The translations under genes were made by a program, and so were the position numbers. This document shows, piece after piece, positions 33,301-46,697 of a stretch of DNA of 64,000 nt. The DNA is from Burhinus oedicnemus. Its lineage: Eukaryota > Chordata > Aves > Charadriiformes > Burhinidae. The notes beneath the pieces were generated by a model. That model saw nothing but the letters and a program-made list of their open reading frames with translations, had not been told where the DNA came from and searched no databases. Numbering within the stretch: position 1 is the stretch's first letter; each line of letters starts with the position of its first letter. Location: NCBI GenBank assembly GCA_008921705.1, contig VFFE01007018.1, forward strand, positions 120,287-184,286, in the 5' to 3' direction.

Positions 33301-36300
33301 ATGCACACTGTCGGCATCGGGGGGATCTTCAGTAAAGATGCAGACAGAGACAGGCTTTCGCTGGGCTCAAGACCCATCGCTTGGCATCCACTAATGAGAA
33401 AGTTGAATTCTCTCCCGCAGAACTTTGTGTTAGAGGTGACTTGTTCCTGGGAATGTAGCTGGAGGACAATGTCCATCCGTGCTGAGCCTGCCTGGCCCCT
33501 GCCTGGAGAGGAATAAGCAGCAACCCCCCAAAAAGCAAACTGTATCTATCAAGGGATCTCCTAACTGCTTCATCCTCAGAGCTCCACATCTGGCAGGGAG
33601 AGCAATGGGGCAAGGGAAATGCATTGCCTGCCTGCGAATATAGCTCAGACAGGCTGGTGACAGCTCCGCAATGTAAATGATGCATATTAAGCCCTAAATA
33701 AAGTGTGAGGAACATGTTTGGGATCAGTAAATCCATCCTGACAAAAAGAAGCAAAGGAATGAAATCCCTTCTCCCAAACAGACTGGTAAGTCTGTGGACT
33801 AAATGGAATCTAGTCCCACTGAAAAATGGCTCCTGAAGATTTATGGTTAGGGGCTCTGCTGTCGTCAGCGGGATGCATACGAGTGTGTACCGGGAATAGG
33901 GGCAGGGAGCCCTTGGGGAGGGTGAGGCTCGGCTCGGGACTGGGGGTCACATTCCCCTCCTTGAAATGCTCGGGTTTCATCGAACCCACATGAACTGCGT
34001 GCATTTACAGCTGACTTCATCACGTTTCCCGCTGCGTTCCCCCATCAGCCATTTATCAGACCCAAGGAGTGGCCGCAGCCAAATGTCCCCCTGACTTTCA
34101 ACAGACCTGTGGTCCTCTCTTCTCCGCACAAGTGGTAGACTTAAGATAAGCCCAGGGTCTCTTAAACATGCCTCCCTCCGAATAAACAAAGCGGGTGTGA
34201 TGTGTTACAGGCTGTGTTACCGAGAATCACCCAGCTGAGGAGAAGGGGACTCTGTATTTTTGTTGACGCTGGAGAGCCACCGGTCCTCAAAGGACGCCGG
34301 GCAGACTAGCCAGCCCGTGGAGCAGCTCAAGCACACTCACATCACGACATTTGGAGTCAATAAGCAAAGGCAAATAGCACCTGAGCGGTCCCATTGCAGA
34401 CAGCGGCGTAGGGAGGAGCCCAGGGGACACGTGTGCCGCTGCCCGAGTCTGGGAATGCACGACCCTGGGTCTGCTCCCAGGGAATAAAGACAGCCCCAGG
34501 TTTAATGCAAAACGTGATCCAACTCAGCTTGCTTCAGCTTCGCACTGTTAATTTCCCAGCAGGTTTCTGTGCCCGCTCCCTCGGCCGAACCACCTGTTCC
34601 AGCAGACTCATACTTTGCAGGGAAAGCTCTTCAAAAAAGACAAGCACCTGGACAAAACCTGCCGGCAGCTGCTGTCCGGCAGCTCTGGGGAGACCCCGCC
34701 GTTGTCCTCCTATGTGTGAAGGCACGCACTGGCAACGGGAGGCTGAGCATCACACCCCAGATCGGCACATCCCTACGCTAAAAGCCATCAGATGCTCCTG
34801 GCTCCCCTGGGACCCAAAAGCAAGCTCTCTGTTCCTGAAGACGGTTTGAGTGAGAAATCAGCAATGCTGCCCAGGCAGAAGTGCCTGCAGAGGAGGTACG
34901 CAGAGCTCCGCGTCCCCTGGAGAAGGTCGGTCCTGTGCTGCCCGCCCCACGGGAGGCGCTTGAGGCTGTGATCCGCAGGGGACTGGATGAGCCGCAGGGA
35001 ACGGTCCTTTCTGGACTTCATTAAGACCGTGAGTTTTTAACCAGTTTGCTGTACGTTCTTTTTTGTCCTTTCATTTGAACGGGGGCCAGAAAGGTGGGAT
35101 CCAGATTGCAGGCATTTTCCCAGTGCCTCTTTCCATGCGGGGGCTGCTGTACTTGGTCTCCGCGGGCTGCAAGGAGGTCACCTCGCACTCCCTGGGCCTT
35201 GGAGCCCACGGTCTCCCTCCAGGCTCTGCCGTTTGGGGTGCTGTGGGCCAGGCAGTTACCCTCCCAGGACACGGGGCCATGCTGCCAGCGCGAGATGCCG
35301 GCTCAGAGCGCAGGAGCCTGCCAGGACACCTCACCAGATGCATATTGTCTCTTTGTTCCGCCGAAAAAACCACAAAAAAGTTTCTCCTTCCACAGTTCAG
35401 TGATGCCCAGACAAAGATGACGTGAAATCTGTGGGAAGACTTATTTTATTACAATATAGGAATTCACAGAACCAGATGTTAATACTTAGCCGTTGCTCCT
35501 CCATACCAGCACCGCTGCCCCGGCTCCGTGGAGCTGTTTGCAAGAGTATTTACAATGCTTTAAACGTGTCCGCTGCTGCTTGGGTCTCTGAAAGCTGCTC
35601 AGAGTCAGGGCCAGTGCCACTGCCAGTCCCCTCTGTGCCACGGCACCCGGGGGAGAGGAGGCAGCGATGCCGGGGCCGTGGAAGGGGAGGGTAGTGCGGC
35701 GCCCCTTGGTGACCCCACCATGTCTGTCGGGGGGGACGGGGCGCAGCCCGTGCACAGTTCCCAGCCAGGAAATCATCCTGCCTCGCGGGAAGTGTTTTAT
35801 AAACCGTGTTCCCAGGGGAGGCGTCCTCCCTCCGTGCTGGGACACGGCCGGCACTGCCCGCCGAGGAGCAGCCCTCAGTCTCTGCCTGCTGGCCCCGGGG
35901 GTGTCTGTATTCCCGGGGGGGTCCCCGGGGCGGGCAGCCCTTCCATGGCCCCCCTAAGAGTCAAACCCCATGCCTGGTTTTTCTGGTTTTCTCCCCTGTT
36001 TCTCAGCCGGGCTCCTGCAACCGGGTTCAAAGGAGCCCTGGCTGGAGACGTGTCCCCAGGGGAGCCACGCAGCCGGCAGCTGTTTTCCAACAGCCCGGGA
36101 TGGCCTTTCCAAAACCAGCCAGCGTCTGTTAGGCAACCCGAGCGCAGCGTCTTAGGGTCCTTAGGCTGGAACAGGGAAGCGAGGCTTACACGCACGTCCA
36201 GTCTGGCAGTGCTGTTTGTTTCCCCAGAATTTCATCTTTTCCACCTTCACACTGCCAGCGCAGTCCTTATCCGCTGCCCTGACACCTCCAGGGTTTATTT

Positions 36301-38120
36301 CAAGCTGAGCCACGCTGCCTCCATATGTGCTCCTGCCGCTGGCGGCTGGTGTCTAAAAGTCGATGCTGCTGTTGGTCCTCCTTTCCTCCCTTCAGAAATT
36401 TGCAGTCCTTAAAAGCTCCTTCATCTTAGACGAGCCTCTCGTGGCAATTACAGCCCTCATCCCGCAGGATCAGTTAACTCCTTCTCCGCCGTTAGCCCAA
36501 GGCGCAGGGATCGGCAGTCACGCCTGCGTCTCGTGACAGCGGTGCAGAAAACCCAGCGGGTTCCCCACACCGCTCACAGGAGACACAGAGGTGGCTACGG
36601 AAAGGGGGAAATCGGTGTAACTGCCCCGAGGCAGGAGATGTGCTAGATTATTGCAACCGAAAATCTGATCCTGCACGGAGCTGCAGGCGCCGTGTCACCT
36701 TGCTGGGGAAGGATGCAGCTCCCAGGGATGGGAAATGCAGGAGTGCCAGGAAAGGGAAACAGCTGGGGAGCCCTCCGCAACGATCCTAAACATCGACGTG
36801 GGGCAGGGAGTGAAAATGTTTTTTCCCCAGCAGACCTTGTAAAATTGAATTGTAAAATTATAAATTTGAGCATCACTTATTGCCTTCCCCCCCCATATTC
36901 CTGGCTGCTGGAGGAAGAATTAGCAAATGTTTGCAGAGAATTTCAGAGTCCGTCCACCAGCTCGCAGGAGGTTTAGGCTATGAATGTGAAATTCCAGTTA
37001 ACTACCTGCAGCACTCACACCGGATTCCCCCAGTCCCAGTGCACAGGAGGGGCTGCTCCCTTAGATGTGGACATTGTTTAACAAAAAATCCAGCAAATCA
37101 AAAGCTCCGAATTATCCCCGAGTACAAAAAAACCCAAAGCACATAGATTTAATGACCAGGAAGAAGTGAGCCTAAAGTTTGTGGCCCCTCAGGGTAGACC
37201 ATTTGCAAATCCTTCTGCTCCAGAGGTTTCCACAGGTCTGCAAGTCATAGCAAATGCTAAAAAAATATTTTTTATGCAAGATCAACTCTGGAGTGAAATA
37301 CAGAAATGTACAAAGAAATCTCAATTGACCATCTGGCTCTAACGTTCCCAAAGCTTGTAGCCATTTATCTCTGTCCAAAAGTGTGCTTTAAAGATGCAAC
37401 GGGAATCTTCCTGCGTAGAGAGAATTTGTGAGTGTATGTTTGGCCTTCAAAGATGTTAAACTGAACACCGAAGCCTACGGGAAGTACATAAACACCAGAG
37501 AACAAACAAGCTCGCTTCATACCTGAAATGAAGCTTGATTTTGGATGCAGAAAAGTGTTTATTTTCTTGGAAAGAAACAGGCCCTGGCCTTTCAGCTGTT
37601 ACAGATTTTCTCAAGGGAATAATTTTTCTAGCAAACCTTGTTCCTTCTGTAATCCTTTGTAGCAACTCACCGACTCATGCTGCCCTAGCTTTAAAAATAC
37701 ATTTTCAAAGCCCATTAGCAAATTCACAGGTTTTTTTTATACACTGAGAATTAAAGTGGAAACATAAGACCTAGCAAATTATTTTCACTTTATATACAGT
37801 CTCCCTAGTAAACAAGTGTTGCAAGAGTCTGTGTGCTGTCGGCAGAGCACTGAGGGATGGAGAACAGAGTGTGGTCACATGTGGTTTTATTCAGCGAGTT
37901 ATTTATATAATCTGAAGTATAGTAACAATCTCCTTGGATCCAGAGGCTCCCAGCTCTGCAGCCTCTGCAGACGGTGCTCCTTGGCTTTCCCAACGTGTCT
38001 ACACGGATGTCCCGGAGCTCCAAGTGCTTCGCTTCCACACATCACCGCTGAGTCAAGATCCTTATTCCCAGGAGGGAGCACAGACCCATGGGGCTCTCGG
38101 GCGTGTTTCCAGAGCTGTGC

Positions 38121-38447
38121 CCTGGTGCTCCCCTGGTACAGCATCCCGCATCCTGGTGCTCCCCTGGTACAGTATCCCACATCCTGGTGCTCCACTGGTA
38201 CAGCATCCCGCATCCTGGTGCTCCCCTGGTACAGTATCCCACATCCCGGTGCTCCCCTGGTACAGTATCCCACATCCTGGTGCTCCACTGGTACAGCATC
38301 CCGCATCCTGGTGCTCCCCTGGTACAGTATCCCACATCCTGGTGCTCCCCTGGTACAGCATCCCACATCCCGGTGATCCCCTGGTACAGCATCCCGCATC
38401 CCGGTGATCCCCTGGTACAGCATCCCGCATCCTGGTGCTCCCCTGGC
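38121..38447. repeat. 31-bp minisatellite, about 10.5 copies
   Basis: The unit is CCTGGTGCTCCCCTGGTACA plus GCATCCCGCAT, with substitutions (CCACTGG, AGTATCCCACAT, GTGATCC) and an exact 31-base spacing at 38121, 38152 and 38183. Because 31 is not a multiple of 3 and the unit lacks stops, it creates long open frames on both strands, including a 342-codon minus-strand frame from 38927 to 37899. These are by-products of the repeat. Confidence 0.95.
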
Positions 38448-41400
38448 CCCGTGGCCGTTCAGCATCACCTGCGCCTGGGGCTGGGCAGGAGGGTTTTGTG
38501 ACAATGTCTGCAGGACAGCGCGTCCCAGGAGCCAGCGTGACCCCATCCTCCCTGGTTCCCACCTCCCTCTGCCTTCCCAGAGGCCCGATTTCACATCTAG
38601 AGATGTCCAAAAGAACCATGACTCTGCTTCCTCGCTTCCTCTGCATCCCATGGCAGCCAGCACGTCCTCTGCTGCCCTCCCAAAGCAGCCCCACAGGAGT
38701 GATGTCCTCTGTTTTATCCCCGCACGCTCTCGCCCCATGGGCCGGATCCGGCTGCACGGTGATGGGCACTGCCGCGTCCCGGGTCCACATCCGCCGGGGC
38801 AGCTGGGGAGCGGGAGCCCCTGTCCCGACTGTGGGAGCTGGCACCGCGGCACACCTCGTTTCTCCGAGCAGGTGCGAGGCGGGTGGCGAATAACCCCGGC
38901 TGGAGATTCCGTGCCTTCCCCCAGCAACCGGTGCTGCCGAGCTCAGCCCCGAGCAGCTCAGCTGGGAGCGAGCTCTTGCTGCCGGCAGGACACGGTGTCC
39001 ATGTGATGGCGAGCGTGCGAGGATGGCTGCCAGGGCGCAGTGGAGCGCGGCAGCGCTGCGGCTCGCCTCTGCTCCGGGTACGCTGCCGGCGCATGGCGTG
39101 CGCTGGCTTATTTTCTAAGCGAGGCTGAGGAAGACGCCTGTGCCAAGGCTTGCCCTGCTTCCCATGGAAGCTGCTGGGAGCAGGAAGGCGCAGGTGCCGG
39201 GGAGCCGCAGAGCAGGAGGAGCGGAGCGGGCGGCGGTGGCCGAAGGTGACCCTGCCCTCGTCGCCCAGCTCCCGCCCGGGGGTCCCGGCTGGCGCGGGTG
39301 CAAGCCCTGGCTTTGCGGCTGCGGGATCAACTATGCAACATTGCAGACTAGTGGTGCGACGGGAGATCAGCTGGCGGCTGGAGCGCGGGCTGGAGAAGGC
39401 CACATGAGGTCTGAGCAAACCCGCGGTCATCGCAGAATATCTGATCCGCTCACCCTAAAGAAATGTTTTTAATCTCACTGGCATCAAAGGTTACAGTCGG
39501 CCATTCTCCAGGCAGGTGAACGGAATTCTTTATTGTGGCTATTCGGTTCTATCTTGAATAGCAATAAGGATTATCCTCCAGATTTCTGCATCTCACTCAG
39601 AGCCCCTAACATGTGTTTATAATTTTCCTCTCCCTTTCAGGCAATGCCAGCAATCTCCTGAAGTTCTTAAACTGAACCTGTGAAATTTAATGGCTGGCCA
39701 GTGTATCTGACATATTCTTCTAAAATACTGTTTCAAGTGCGCGTCTCATACTGATTTATGATTATTATTTTTTTCTCCAACAAAGTATACGCTGTATTTT
39801 ATCACTAGTATTTCTCATGCCATTCTTTGTCAGAAAGGAAGGTCAGGCCAGCGATGCTTCTATGAATTTCCAAGGAGGAGCAGTAGGTGGCTGGCTTGGA
39901 TTTCTTTAGTCTTGTCTTTGCTGGTTTAAACAGGCAAAGGCTCCGCCAGGGCAGGACTATCCGAGGTCTGGGGCTGGCCGGGCTCTGCCCCTTGACCTGA
40001 GTGGGTACAGACACGCCGACAGGAGCTGGTTGGGGTCCCTGGCGGCGGTGCTGGCCGGGGGCGCGCTGCCCGGCCCCCCGCTCCCCAGCGCCGGGGAGGC
40101 CCCGTCCCGCCGGCGGGTTTGGCGGTGCCGGGCCGGTGCCGCGCAGGCGTTGGTGCCGCGTTCAAGTGCGCGCAGCTCAGACGTGCTTCTCCACTCTCGG
40201 TTGGTTTTCTTTTATGAGCCAGTAGTTTAAAACTTGAAATAAACAATGATAATTTCCTGATGTGAGGGGAGGACGCTGCTTCTCTTCCCGAGCCAAAGGA
40301 ATGAAAATTTGTCAGAACATAAAAATACCGTAGGCTTTCCCTACACGCACGCTGCTCCAGCAGGGGCTGGCCAGGCGGCTTGGGACACTCCAGCAGCCCG
40401 GTACCAGATTTTGGGGAACCTCTCGTGTCCCATTGTCACCCCAGGGTGCAGCCGAGGCTGGCGCTGGGCATGGCACGGGGCAGCCGGCTCGGCTCTGGCG
40501 CGGTGCACGCAGCGGGTTTACAGGCAGCGCTCGGTGGCAGGCGGAAGGCTCAGCTTCATGAATCTGTAATTGCAAATGTAGGGTTGCGGTAATGAGGGAA
40601 TTCAATGAATCCACAGATTTCATATCTCCGCTGACCCTCTGTGGCCCATAAATGGTCTAAATACTGATTCCTCTTGTCTGTGGCCAAGAGGGAACAGTTA
40701 GTTCTTGTGTTTTTGAACAAGGCGGCATCGTCTGGCAGCGGATTTGAGGCTGTATGGAGTCATCATCTCTGTTTCTCAAAAGCTTTTTTCAAAAGTCATT
40801 TCTTTCACTGAACCTTTAATTGCTGCCCTCGTCCCGTTGCAGCCCTTCCCTGCTCTTGTCGCCTCCCCAGCCGTCACGTCCTTGTCTGATGTGCGTCGTG
40901 GGGCTGCTCTTCTGCCACACGGCACATAGGGTGAATGGTTTAACCTAAACAGGCTCCACTTCCCGCCCGTGGGCACCCAGCACACCGATCCTGGGTGTCC
41001 TCGCCGAGAAGCGGTGAGCAGGCAGGAGGAGGCGGCAATGCCAAGACAAGGAGCTGCTCTGGGATGTTGCACAACCACGAGGGTTTACAGGAGGGATCCG
41101 GCTGCACCACGCACCGACACGTGCCAGGAGGAGGCTGGCAGAGAAATGTCTTTTCCGATTGTCATCCCACCCCTGTCACCGCCACAGCCCAGCGTTTCCA
41201 GCTTCCGCATGAAATGGCACAACGCAATCTGCTGCCTTCCCCTCCACCGTGCCACCGGGATGAGCTGCGGTGGGCACTGGCACTGCCGCTGTCCCGTCTC
41301 CCGTCTCCCAGTGCCGGGGCCTCCGCTGTGCCACCCCTGCTGTGGCTCTCCCGCCCCGGCTCCCCGCGGCCACTCCTCCAGCCCGGTGTCCCCGGCAGAG

Positions 41401-44400
41401 GCGGCTGCTGCCTCCCGCCATCCGCAGCTGCCCAGCCCAGTGCCCGGTGCCCGGTGCCCTGTACCCGGCACCATGGCTCCGAGCACCCCGAGCATGGCCT
41501 CGGCAGCTGCCGAGCCCAGGACCCGCTGCCTGGGACAGACGGGCTCTTTTCCAGCCGAGCAGAAATCCACAGCTTGGCTCTCTGCTTCCTCCCATCTGCC
41601 CAAGTTTATTTTCCTTGTTTTCTGTTTATGAGCTGGGCGAGTATTGAATTTCCCAAAGTCGTTGCCATCCCTTGCCACAGGTCTCGCACACAAAGACTCC
41701 CTCGGTGCCAGGATCCAAGTTTTGCAATTGGACTGGTTCCCTTTCCCTCCAACCATTGTGGAAACAGCCTTTGTTTTGCTTCTGGATCTTGTTCATCAGG
41801 CCCAAATCGAGGGCCACTATCCAAAGCCTGGGTTTTTTGAAATCCGATTTCACTGCTTTAATGAAAACAGCATATTTCAGGGGACAGGGCCGAGGTCCTT
41901 GAACAGTAGGATTTTTTCTGCAGGACCTGTGTTATCCCTGCAAAAGCTGTGCTGTCCAGTCCTGCCAGTTCCCTGTGAACGGCGGGAACTGGAAGGACGG
42001 CGCACGGACGCTCCCAAGGGACTTGTTAAAAGAGAAAGCTGCATTTCTGGCTCAGAATCTCCATCCCAGCTGCAAACCGACAGCCAAGGCTGAACACCCC
42101 GCGCCCTCGGAGGGGTCGGGGAGCCCGGCAGGCGCGGGAGCCTCCCGCCGTGTGCGGCGGCGGCTGGGGCGACGCAGGCTCGGCTGCGGCCGAGCGGGAC
42201 CCACCGCTGCCGCGTTCCGGCTCCTCCGGGGCCCCGGTGCCTCGCCAGCCCCGAGGAATGTGGCTCCTTTCACCGGAGCCACTCGTCGCCTCCGGTGGGA
42301 GATGCCTCTGCACCACGTCCTGGCAAAGGGCAGCCGTGCTCCTCCGTCCCGTGCAAGGCGGTGGCACCGACCTCAGACTTCCCTGATGAAAACCCCATTT
42401 ATTCTGGGCCTGTAGGAGAGGAATCCCCTTAACTGCGTGCTCAGGCATGTGCTGCGACTGCCCTTGTGTGTGTCAGAGCCAGGGAATGGTTCTGTAATCA
42501 CCCATTTTTATTTAATTGTAACGCCCCTGTCCCACTAACTGTTCCAGATGCTCTAATGGTTCCTAGCTCTGGGCTCTAAAACATGCTGTTCTTTTCACCC
42601 TGGTCTCCACCCTTCGAGCACAAACAATGGTTTTGCTGGTTTTTGAGCCTTTTGTGTGCCAACGGGATGTGGGGAGAGAATCCCCTCCATGCCAAATTCA
42701 GTTGATAATAAAAAACAGGAAAGGCGCTTGATGCCAGCTTAGAAGGAGCTGAGCAGCCCTGGTCCGCTCGCTGCGGCGTGCGGATGTCGCCGTCGCCCCG
42801 CAGCAGGGTGGGATGCGGGGGGGGCCAGGGGAGAGGGACGGCGGGAGGTTCCACAGGGGGCTTCAGCTCCGGCAAAGCCAAACCCCATGAGTCCGCGCGC
42901 GCCAGCAGTGCTGCTCCCCACAGCCCCGGATGCGGCAGCAGTGCCCAGCGGGCGCTGGCTGCTCCGGATGGGCACCGGGGACGGCACGGGGGCGAGGGCA
43001 CCGCCGGGGACCCCCGCAGCGCGGGCAGGGCCCTGTGCCAGGCATCAGGAGGTGTACCGGGGGCCACGAGCACCCCGTGCCGTGGCAGTGCCGCAGCCTG
43101 CACACCCGCGGCAGCCGGCAGATGCTGCGCTCGCACTGCTGGCGGGCGGCAAACGCGGGTCCCCCCGGGACCCCTGGCCTGGCCCTTGCAGAAACCGGGC
43201 TGGGAAGTCCGGCTGCTCCATCCTGCCCACTGCACGGCTGATTTGGGGCGCTAACAGCCCTGGTTATTACCAGCCTAGCGTCACCTTTGCTGTCCCCTGC
43301 GGGGTCAGTTATCCCTGTCTCTGTGCTGATGGCGGAGACGGGGAGGAGCAGCCCTGGCTGCGGCTGGGAAACCGGTGTTATCGGCGCTGGGGGCACATGG
43401 GGCCGGTGGCCGGAGGAAGAGGACCTTGGCTCCCAGGACTGATTGTTGCTATAGTCTCCGCAGGTTCCTACATCTCCTCTTTTATCCCTTCTTTATATAT
43501 ATTTCAGAATGATATAAATTCTCCGCTATGAACCCTGCTGTGTGAGCACAAAGGAGAAGTTGCAGGCGGGCCCAAGAGAAAGGGAGGATAAAAAAAACCA
43601 CAGGAGAAAATTAATAAAGCATTCGAGAAAGGGAGGGGGCGCCTCGCTGGGAAAGTGTGTAGCGCGCAGGGCTCCCCAAAGCACATCAAAGCCTGACTCT
43701 GAAATTAGCCCAACTGTTGGGAATGTAAAGCAGGGGATTCTCCCACTGGGCTGTGGATTGAGAGTCCCCCCACGGGCTGCGAGGCACTGACATTTGTATT
43801 TATCCAGGCTAGAAGCTCCATCGCGGAGCTTTTCAAAGGGCACCGCTGGGACCCAGCAGGCCACCTCCCCAGCACGGCAAACACGGCACTTTTAATTACT
43901 GCTCCGAGACGGCACATGTGCCCGACCCCCACACTAATTCTTGTTGCAATTACAGCGATCTAATTGAGTTTATTCACTCTCTGCAGCTTTTGTGTCTTTC
44001 TTTCTCGCACTCCCTGCCGGTGAGAGCCGGGGCCTCCATTGATCCGCTAGGTAGTAATATGGGCAACGCCGGCGTGCCGCCCCTCGGGGTCCCGCCAGCC
44101 TTATTGTGTCCATTGAGCTGCCGTCGCTGCTGGGAAATGCCAAATCCCTCCCGAGCCAGAGCCCTGCCCGGCAGCGGGGTGACCCCCTCGCCGGCTCAGA
44201 CGCAGAGCCGCGCTCGCGGCATTTCACCACGTCAGCGTGCGGCGTGCGCTCGACGTTTTGTTTGGAGAAGCAATTTTACATTTTTATAGGAAAATTACTT
44301 CCAATTGACAGAGAAACGATGCCGTGGAAGTCACAAACAGGCTCTCTGCGCGCAGGGATGATGAGCTGTCCGAGAGGGACCACAGAGGTCTCCAGCCACG

Positions 44401-45039
44401 TTCGTGCAGCTGGGGCAGAAGCCGGAGCCATTTGTCCCTGGGCAGTCAGGGGTCCCCGTGTCCCCCTGTCCTCCCCTGTCACCTTCTGCAGTTGCCCCAG
44501 GGAGGTCTGAGACCCGCCAGGTTCCCAACCAGAAACCGCACCTGCCCACGGGGGAGGAAAGGGCTTCAGGAAAGGGGGGTTCCCCGGGCACTGCCGCCGG
44601 CTCCCGGTCGCCCCCGTGGTCTGTGTCCGGCGAGCATCGTCCCCCTGCAACGCCCGTTCCGCAGCCTGCGGAGCTCGCCGGAACGGTGCCTCAGCAGTAA
44701 CCTGGTTATTAGCCAGGTACCCAGAACTCTGCGCCTAGTGGGTGCAATTACACTTCTAAATAATTACCTCGTTACAGGCCTGTAGCTGTGCCCTGCACCT
44801 GGGGCAGGCTCTGGCAAGCACTGCGGGGTCCGGAACGAGGAGCCGGCCATCGTCTGCCCAGCGGGGCCGGGCAGCATTAGGGAGTCCCAGGCGTCTCGTT
44901 GGAAAGAGCCCTTGGATGCTGCCCCTCTGCCTTTGTTTTTTATATTCTGGCAAATGGCGATGCCTGTTGAAAAAAAATCCCCCCCCCCACCTGCAAGCTA
45001 CCATCGGCGTTATTTTAATTTTGGCTAGAAATCAAATCA

Positions 45040-45083
45040 AAACCCACTTAGTTTTTTGACAAATCCACTTAGGTTTTTTGTCT
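45040..45083. repeat. Imperfect tandem duplication, about 22-bp unit
   Basis: AACCCACTTAGTTTTTTGAC is followed directly by AAATCCACTTAGGTTTTTTG, a recent local duplication with few changes. Confidence 0.6.
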
Positions 45084-45639
45084 CTTGGGGAGTGGATTTT
45101 GCCTCCCCTTTCTCATCACTCTCACCTTTTCTTTCTGTTTTTCCCTTCCTTCCTTGCTGCCCCCCTGGGCTGGGGGTGGTGGGGGTACGTGAAGCACACT
45201 GCCAGCCCAGCGCCCCAGCCGCAGGCTCTGCTGCCACCCCTCGCCAGAGCGGCCTCTTACTTTTTCAAGCCCATTTGATGAACAATAATAAAAATAAAGC
45301 ATATTGCTGCTCGAAACGAAAACTTTCTCGCGCAGTATTAACTGAAAAAATGCCGGACCTTCTGCAGGGAAACCACCCGAGAGGGCCAGCGGGCAGCAGT
45401 GCCAGGACCGAGCCCCCGCGGGAGCTGCCGTGCGACGGCCACCGTGCCGCGGGGTGAGCCGGGGACCCCCGGGGCAACCCCCGTCCCCAGAGGCTCCCGG
45501 AGGAGAAGCCCTTCTTGGAGGGCCCTGGTGGGAACATCTGCCCGCGGCTTCCGTGGATGCTCTCGAAGAGGGAGCTGAGCAGACACATGGTAACTGGCAA
45601 CTGGCCCAATGAAGGAGGAGGGGGAGGAATTAACTCTCA

Positions 45640-46010
45640 TTTAAGTCCACTTTTGTTGTAAATAAACTATAATCACTTCAAACCTTTTGCTTAATCGGAA
45701 AAGGATGTTGAACATTAAGCAAACAGTCGGCAGGCTTGTCTTACTGCTGGATTAGAGATATTAAATGCCAGCGATACTTGCTCCTTTTAATCTGTCCTGC
45801 AGCTGCATTATTAAAACAAACACATTTGCAGACCTGCAAAAAACCTAGATGAAAACAAAAGATGAGATTGAAGCTTCCCCAAGGGCAATATCTGAAATCT
45901 GGACAATTTTAAAATCTACGTTTAGTCTTCATCTTTTGAACCAAATAATGGAGGGAAATGACACATAATAAAATTAACCACTAGAATTAGCGGCACGTTC
46001 TCTAACGGAG
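45640..46010. promoter_or_regulatory. AT-rich island, candidate conserved noncoding element
   Basis: The sequence includes the 10-bp inverted repeat at 45686-45723, CTGGATTAGAGATATTAAATG, CCTTTTAATCTG and GCATTATTAAAACAAACAC (FOX-like). Low GC, no open frame, flanked by strongly GC-rich DNA. Function is inferred. Confidence 0.32.
45686..45723. repeat. 10-bp inverted repeat inside an AT-rich island
   Basis: TTTGCTTAAT at 45686-45695 and ATTAAGCAAA at 45714-45723 are exact reverse complements separated by 18 bases. They lie in a 350-base AT-rich island. Confidence 0.75.
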
Positions 46011-46677
46011 CCAGGTTAGAATCCAGTAACCTCTCTGTGCGGAGACGGTACCTCCAGAGCCTGCGCACTGCTCCCCGTCAGCACGGCCTGGAGCTCCTTC
46101 CGCAGTCCTGGTTTTCTGCTGGAGACAGCAACCAGGCTTTGGTCTCACAAGGATGAAACTTTTTGCAGCAACTGGTGTTTTTCCTTAAAGCTTCGACTTC
46201 TGGACTCTGGTGAACGAGCCCAGAGAGACAAATCCTGCAGGAGTTCATGAAACTCTCACCTTTATTTGAAAAAATGAGATTTCTGTCTTCCTTGGTAGCA
46301 GAGAAAAGCTTGAAAGTGTGATGCCTAAAGACTCAGAGTCCCACTGGAGTTAGAGAGGAGCACATATTCCTCATTTTTTCAAGTGCTGAGCACTTGTGCT
46401 GGCCAGGCAGTGGCAGCCGGGCCCCCAAGAGCTTGGAGCAGCCATGGGGAGAGCTGCAGCGTGGTTAGGGAAGAAATGACCTGGCCGGCGTCCGCTGGGG
46501 TGCGAACCTCCGCGTTCCCAGAACCACCTCTGCCAGAGGTGTCCGGGGGCGAGGGGGACGGGAAGGGGCACGGCCCGGGTGTGAGGTGACCGGGGAACCC
46601 CGGCTGGAGAGAGCGGATCCCCAGAGCGCCGCATGACGGGCAGCCGCAGGACTCGGGACCTGGCCCCGGGGAGGCAC

Positions 46678-46697
46678 CGAGGAGGAGGAGGAGGAGG
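46678..46697. repeat. (GGA)n simple repeat
   Basis: About six GGA triplets in a GC-rich block. A smaller (TCC)n run lies near 59647-59665. Confidence 0.75.

Larger units (their letters stand above)
25522..38120. other. Intergenic region, no gene recognised
   Basis: Two exon-like segments (26213-26265, 30245-30349) are the only spliced-gene hints. AT-rich islands occur near 27520-27960, 29570-29870, 31130-31380, 31990-32450, 36810-36990 and 37120-37930, set in GC-rich DNA. Long open frames such as 35678-36412 and 27321-26620 are in GC-rich sequence and overlap others on both strands. Confidence 0.55.

Noticed and set aside
35678..36412. 244-codon plus-strand frame
   Set aside because: It is in GC-rich sequence with overlapping open frames on both strands, no domain and no splice support.
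37899..38927. 342-codon minus-strand frame
   Set aside because: It is created by the 31-bp minisatellite and GC-rich flanks. Competing frames on both strands are equally open.
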